Under the pieces are notes generated by a model. The model had not been told where the DNA came from. It worked only from the letters and a program-made list of their open reading frames with translations, and did no database searches. Both the position numbers and the translations under genes were made by a program. A stretch of DNA of 64,000 nt, taken from NCBI RefSeq assembly GCF_030160075.1, contig NZ_BSNQ01000003.1, forward strand, positions 490,625-554,624, in the 5' to 3' direction. Origin of the DNA: Dyella lipolytica. Its GTDB lineage: Bacteria; Pseudomonadota; Gammaproteobacteria; Xanthomonadales; Rhodanobacteraceae. The first letter of the stretch is position 1, and the number at the start of each line of letters is the position of its first letter. Shown piece by piece: positions 61,921 to 64,000 of the stretch.

Positions 61921-63868
61921 CTTTGCGTATCTGGGTTACGACCTGCAAAGTGTCACTGATGCGTTGAGCCGCACGACGAGCTATGTCGTGGACACGCTGG
62001 GTCGCCGCGTCGCCACTCGCGATCCGCTGGGTAACGTGACGCAAAGCCAATACGACACCAATGATCGCGTTACCGCGACAACAGATGCACTCAATCAGAC
62101 GACTTCGCTCAGCTATGACGGTAACGGCAACCTGCTGACCGTGACCTTGCCCAATCAGGGCGTGATCACGAGCACCTACGACAACCGCAATCGACGCATC
62201 ACGCGCACCGACGCGATGAACCAGAGCGAGTCGTGGACCTATGATGGGATGGGCAACGTACGCACGCATACAGATCGCAAAAATCAGGTGATGGATGTCA
62301 GCTACGACGCCTTGAACCGAAAGAGCCTGGTGTCCTACGCCGATGGCTCGGGCACGCAGGCCAATTACGATGCAGGGAACCGACTTACGAGCCTCGTGGA
62401 CTCTATCTCCGGCACGATGAGCTGGAGTTACGATGGTTTGGATCGCGTTACCGCAACTACCACCCCGCAAGGCAGCATCAGCTACACCTACGATGCAGCG
62501 GGCCGGCGGACCGGTATGACGCCGGCGGCTCAAGCGGCGGCTACCTACACGTACGACAATGCTAATCGCTTAACGGCTATCGCGCAGGGTAGCGAGACCG
62601 TCCAGTTTGGCTACGACGTGGCAAATCGTCGAACCCTGCTGACGCTACCCAACGGTGTCACAGTTAACTATGGCTACGATAACGCCAACGAACTCACCGG
62701 ACTAACTTACACGCAAGGAAATGGCGCTAGCCTAGGTACTCTGGCCTATGCTTACGATAACGATGGCCGGATAACCAGCAAGACCAACGGCATCACGACC
62801 GATGCGCAACCGACACCTACGGCGCAGGCCCCGTCCTTTGATCTCAATGACCGGGAAAACAACTTCAACGGGCAGACGTTGAATTACGACGCTGATGGCA
62901 ATCTTACCTACGACGGCACCAACACCTACACGTGGAATGCCAGAAATCAGCTCATGCAGATCGTGCAGGGCAGTACGGTCGAGATGAGCTATACGTATGA
63001 CGCGTTAGGCAGGCGTATCAGTAAAGCGGTGCAGGGTGGGACGCCGACGCAGTTTCTCTACGATGGCGACAACATCGCGCAGGAGACGCAAGGCAGCACG
63101 GTGAACCCGATCTTGATTGGCTTTGACGATGATGAACGCTACGCGCGCAACGATGTAACGGGGCGGGTCTACTTCCTAACGGATGCTCTGAATAGCACGA
63201 TTGCATTGACCGACACGACGGGTGCGATCCGGCAGCAGTACAGCTATGACCCGTATGGCGATGTCACGCCAAGCGATACGACGACGGGCTTCACCAATCC
63301 CTACCAGTACACGGGCAGGGAGGCGGATACGGCTGGGCTGTACTATTACCGTGCTCGCTATTACAGCCCGATGATGGGTGGGTTCATCAGTGAAGATCCT
63401 GCCGGGTTTGGGGGTGGGCAGCTGAGCTTTTATGCCTACGCAGGCGGAGATCCAGTCGATCACTCAGATCCCAGCGGTTTAGGCCCCAAAGGTGCAGTAG
63501 TTGGTGCAGCCATTGGCGGGGTTGTCGGGAGTGTCGCTGGAGGGGTTGTGGGTGGCGTCGGCGGCGCCGTTGTGTGTAGTCCGAGTGGCCCAGGTGCTAT
63601 TGCATGCGCAGGGGAAGGAGCATCTGTTGGTTCATCGGCAGTGGGCGGTGTTGGAGCGGGACTAGGTGCATTGTTGGGTAGCAAAATTGAGGATATATGC
63701 AAACCCGACGGCCCGAATTGTGAGAAGCAGGAAGCGGATGATGAGCAAATGTGTCGGACGGCAACGATGCCTGGCACAGGAGCAAGAGCTCGTTGTTGGG
63801 AGAGTGTGAAACATCGTTATTTCGCGTGCAAAAATGGGTTTCCAATTCCTCGATTGGTTATTTGGTGA
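61921..63868 (+). pseudogene. Orphan Rhs 3' module with a different C-terminal tip
   Basis: This is a displaced 3' part of an Rhs gene. The frame is open from 61910 but has no ATG or ribosome site; the first possible start is a TTG at 61964. Sequence from 61921 matches 58685 onward of the Kelch-Rhs gene with only about a dozen mismatches over ~780 bp (to ~62700), then diverges but keeps the repeats and the core (YYRARYYSPMMGGFISEDP, GGDPVDHSDPSGL). After DPSGLGP the ~129-residue tip differs completely from the parent's: Gly/Ala-rich helices, then ICKPDGPNCEKQEADDEQMC, CWESVKHRYFACKNG. It lacks signal, Kelch and most repeats, so it is expected to be silent unless recombined into the full gene. 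Confidence 0.85.
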
Positions 63869-63872
63869 ATTT

Positions 63873-64000
63873 ATGAATGGTCCGAAAATTATTGATCCTA
63901 TCGCGCAGCGAAAGCTTACTTTTGGTCGGTCTTCCATAATTGTACAAATAGGTCGTCCTGAGATTAGCGAGGATGACTTCATGTGTGCGTACTCAATTTC
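63873..64000 (+). CDS. Candidate immunity gene of the orphan tip (DUF6968-like), 5' part
   Basis: The gene begins 4 bp after the orphan module and runs off the window. The visible ~42 residues include IVQIGRPEISEDDFMCAYS, similar to small DUF6968-type proteins often found behind Rhs tips. The ATG at 63873 overlaps no other start. Low GC and position support an immunity role; only the N-terminus can be judged. Confidence 0.6.
   Translation, partial: MNGPKIIDPIAQRKLTFGRSSIIVQIGRPEISEDDFMCAYSI

Noticed and set aside
61964-63868. Independent Rhs gene starting at TTG 61964
   Set aside because: No ribosome site, no signal, and the sequence is a near-identical continuation of an internal part of the upstream gene; treated as a displaced module.

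Overview
The window looks like a chromosomal segment of a high-GC gammaproteobacterium, most likely in the Xanthomonadales (Rhodanobacteraceae/Xanthomonadaceae). This rests on the housekeeping order glmM - tpiA - secG - tRNA-Leu(GAG), the general gene style, and the mix of a Wzx/Wzy-type polysaccharide locus with Rhs proteins. The genus is an inference.

Layout. Bases 1-4520 are core genome: the end of glmM, a 2OG-Fe(II) oxygenase, a VIT-family transporter, a short-chain dehydrogenase (minus strand), tpiA, secG and tRNA-Leu. Directly behind the tRNA lies a decayed P4-type integrase (4620-5156), the scar of an island that used this tRNA as its target. Next comes a minus-strand Rhs protein with a Sec-type signal peptide and an overlapping small membrane-anchored gene (5268-10246), a likely effector/immunity pair. 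A divergent oxidoreductase/HxlR regulator pair and a Met/His-rich CusF-like periplasmic protein follow.

Bases 13532-37093 form a complete-looking exopolysaccharide or O-antigen locus. It has a low-molecular-weight tyrosine phosphatase and a Wzc-type tyrosine autokinase, three consecutive enzymes for a 2,3-diamino-uronic acid sugar nucleotide (WbpB/WbpE/WbpD types), an HPr-kinase-like P-loop protein, four glycosyltransferases, a Wzx flippase, a Wzy-like polymerase, a glutamine-dependent AsnB-type amidotransferase and a right-handed beta-helix protein. WecA-like and Wza-like genes lie on the opposite strand, and GalE and a UDP-glucuronate 4-epimerase-like enzyme close the locus. Together they predict a polymer of about five sugars per repeat containing a (possibly amidated) diamino-uronic acid.

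Bases 37305-51844 are a run of small accessory or metabolic units: a cytochrome c/PQQ-type sugar dehydrogenase fusion, a mercuric-reductase-like flavoprotein, a GNAT enzyme, lipoproteins, a His-rich periplasmic protein with a Cys-cluster regulator, a secreted propeller-like protein, a GlsB/YeaQ protein, a TetR-glycosyltransferase operon with a visible operator, an AIM24-type protein and a di-haem cytochrome c peroxidase.

Bases 51845-64000 are the most unusual part. A secreted protein with one YD repeat, an IPT/TIG domain and four 221-residue repeats precedes a 1782-residue Kelch-Ig-Rhs protein. A candidate immunity gene follows, then a frameshifted exported-protein gene between two related long palindromes, then a displaced, start-less copy of the Rhs 3' part carrying a different C-terminal tip and its own candidate immunity gene running off the window. 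This is the architecture of an Rhs locus that accumulates orphan tip modules.
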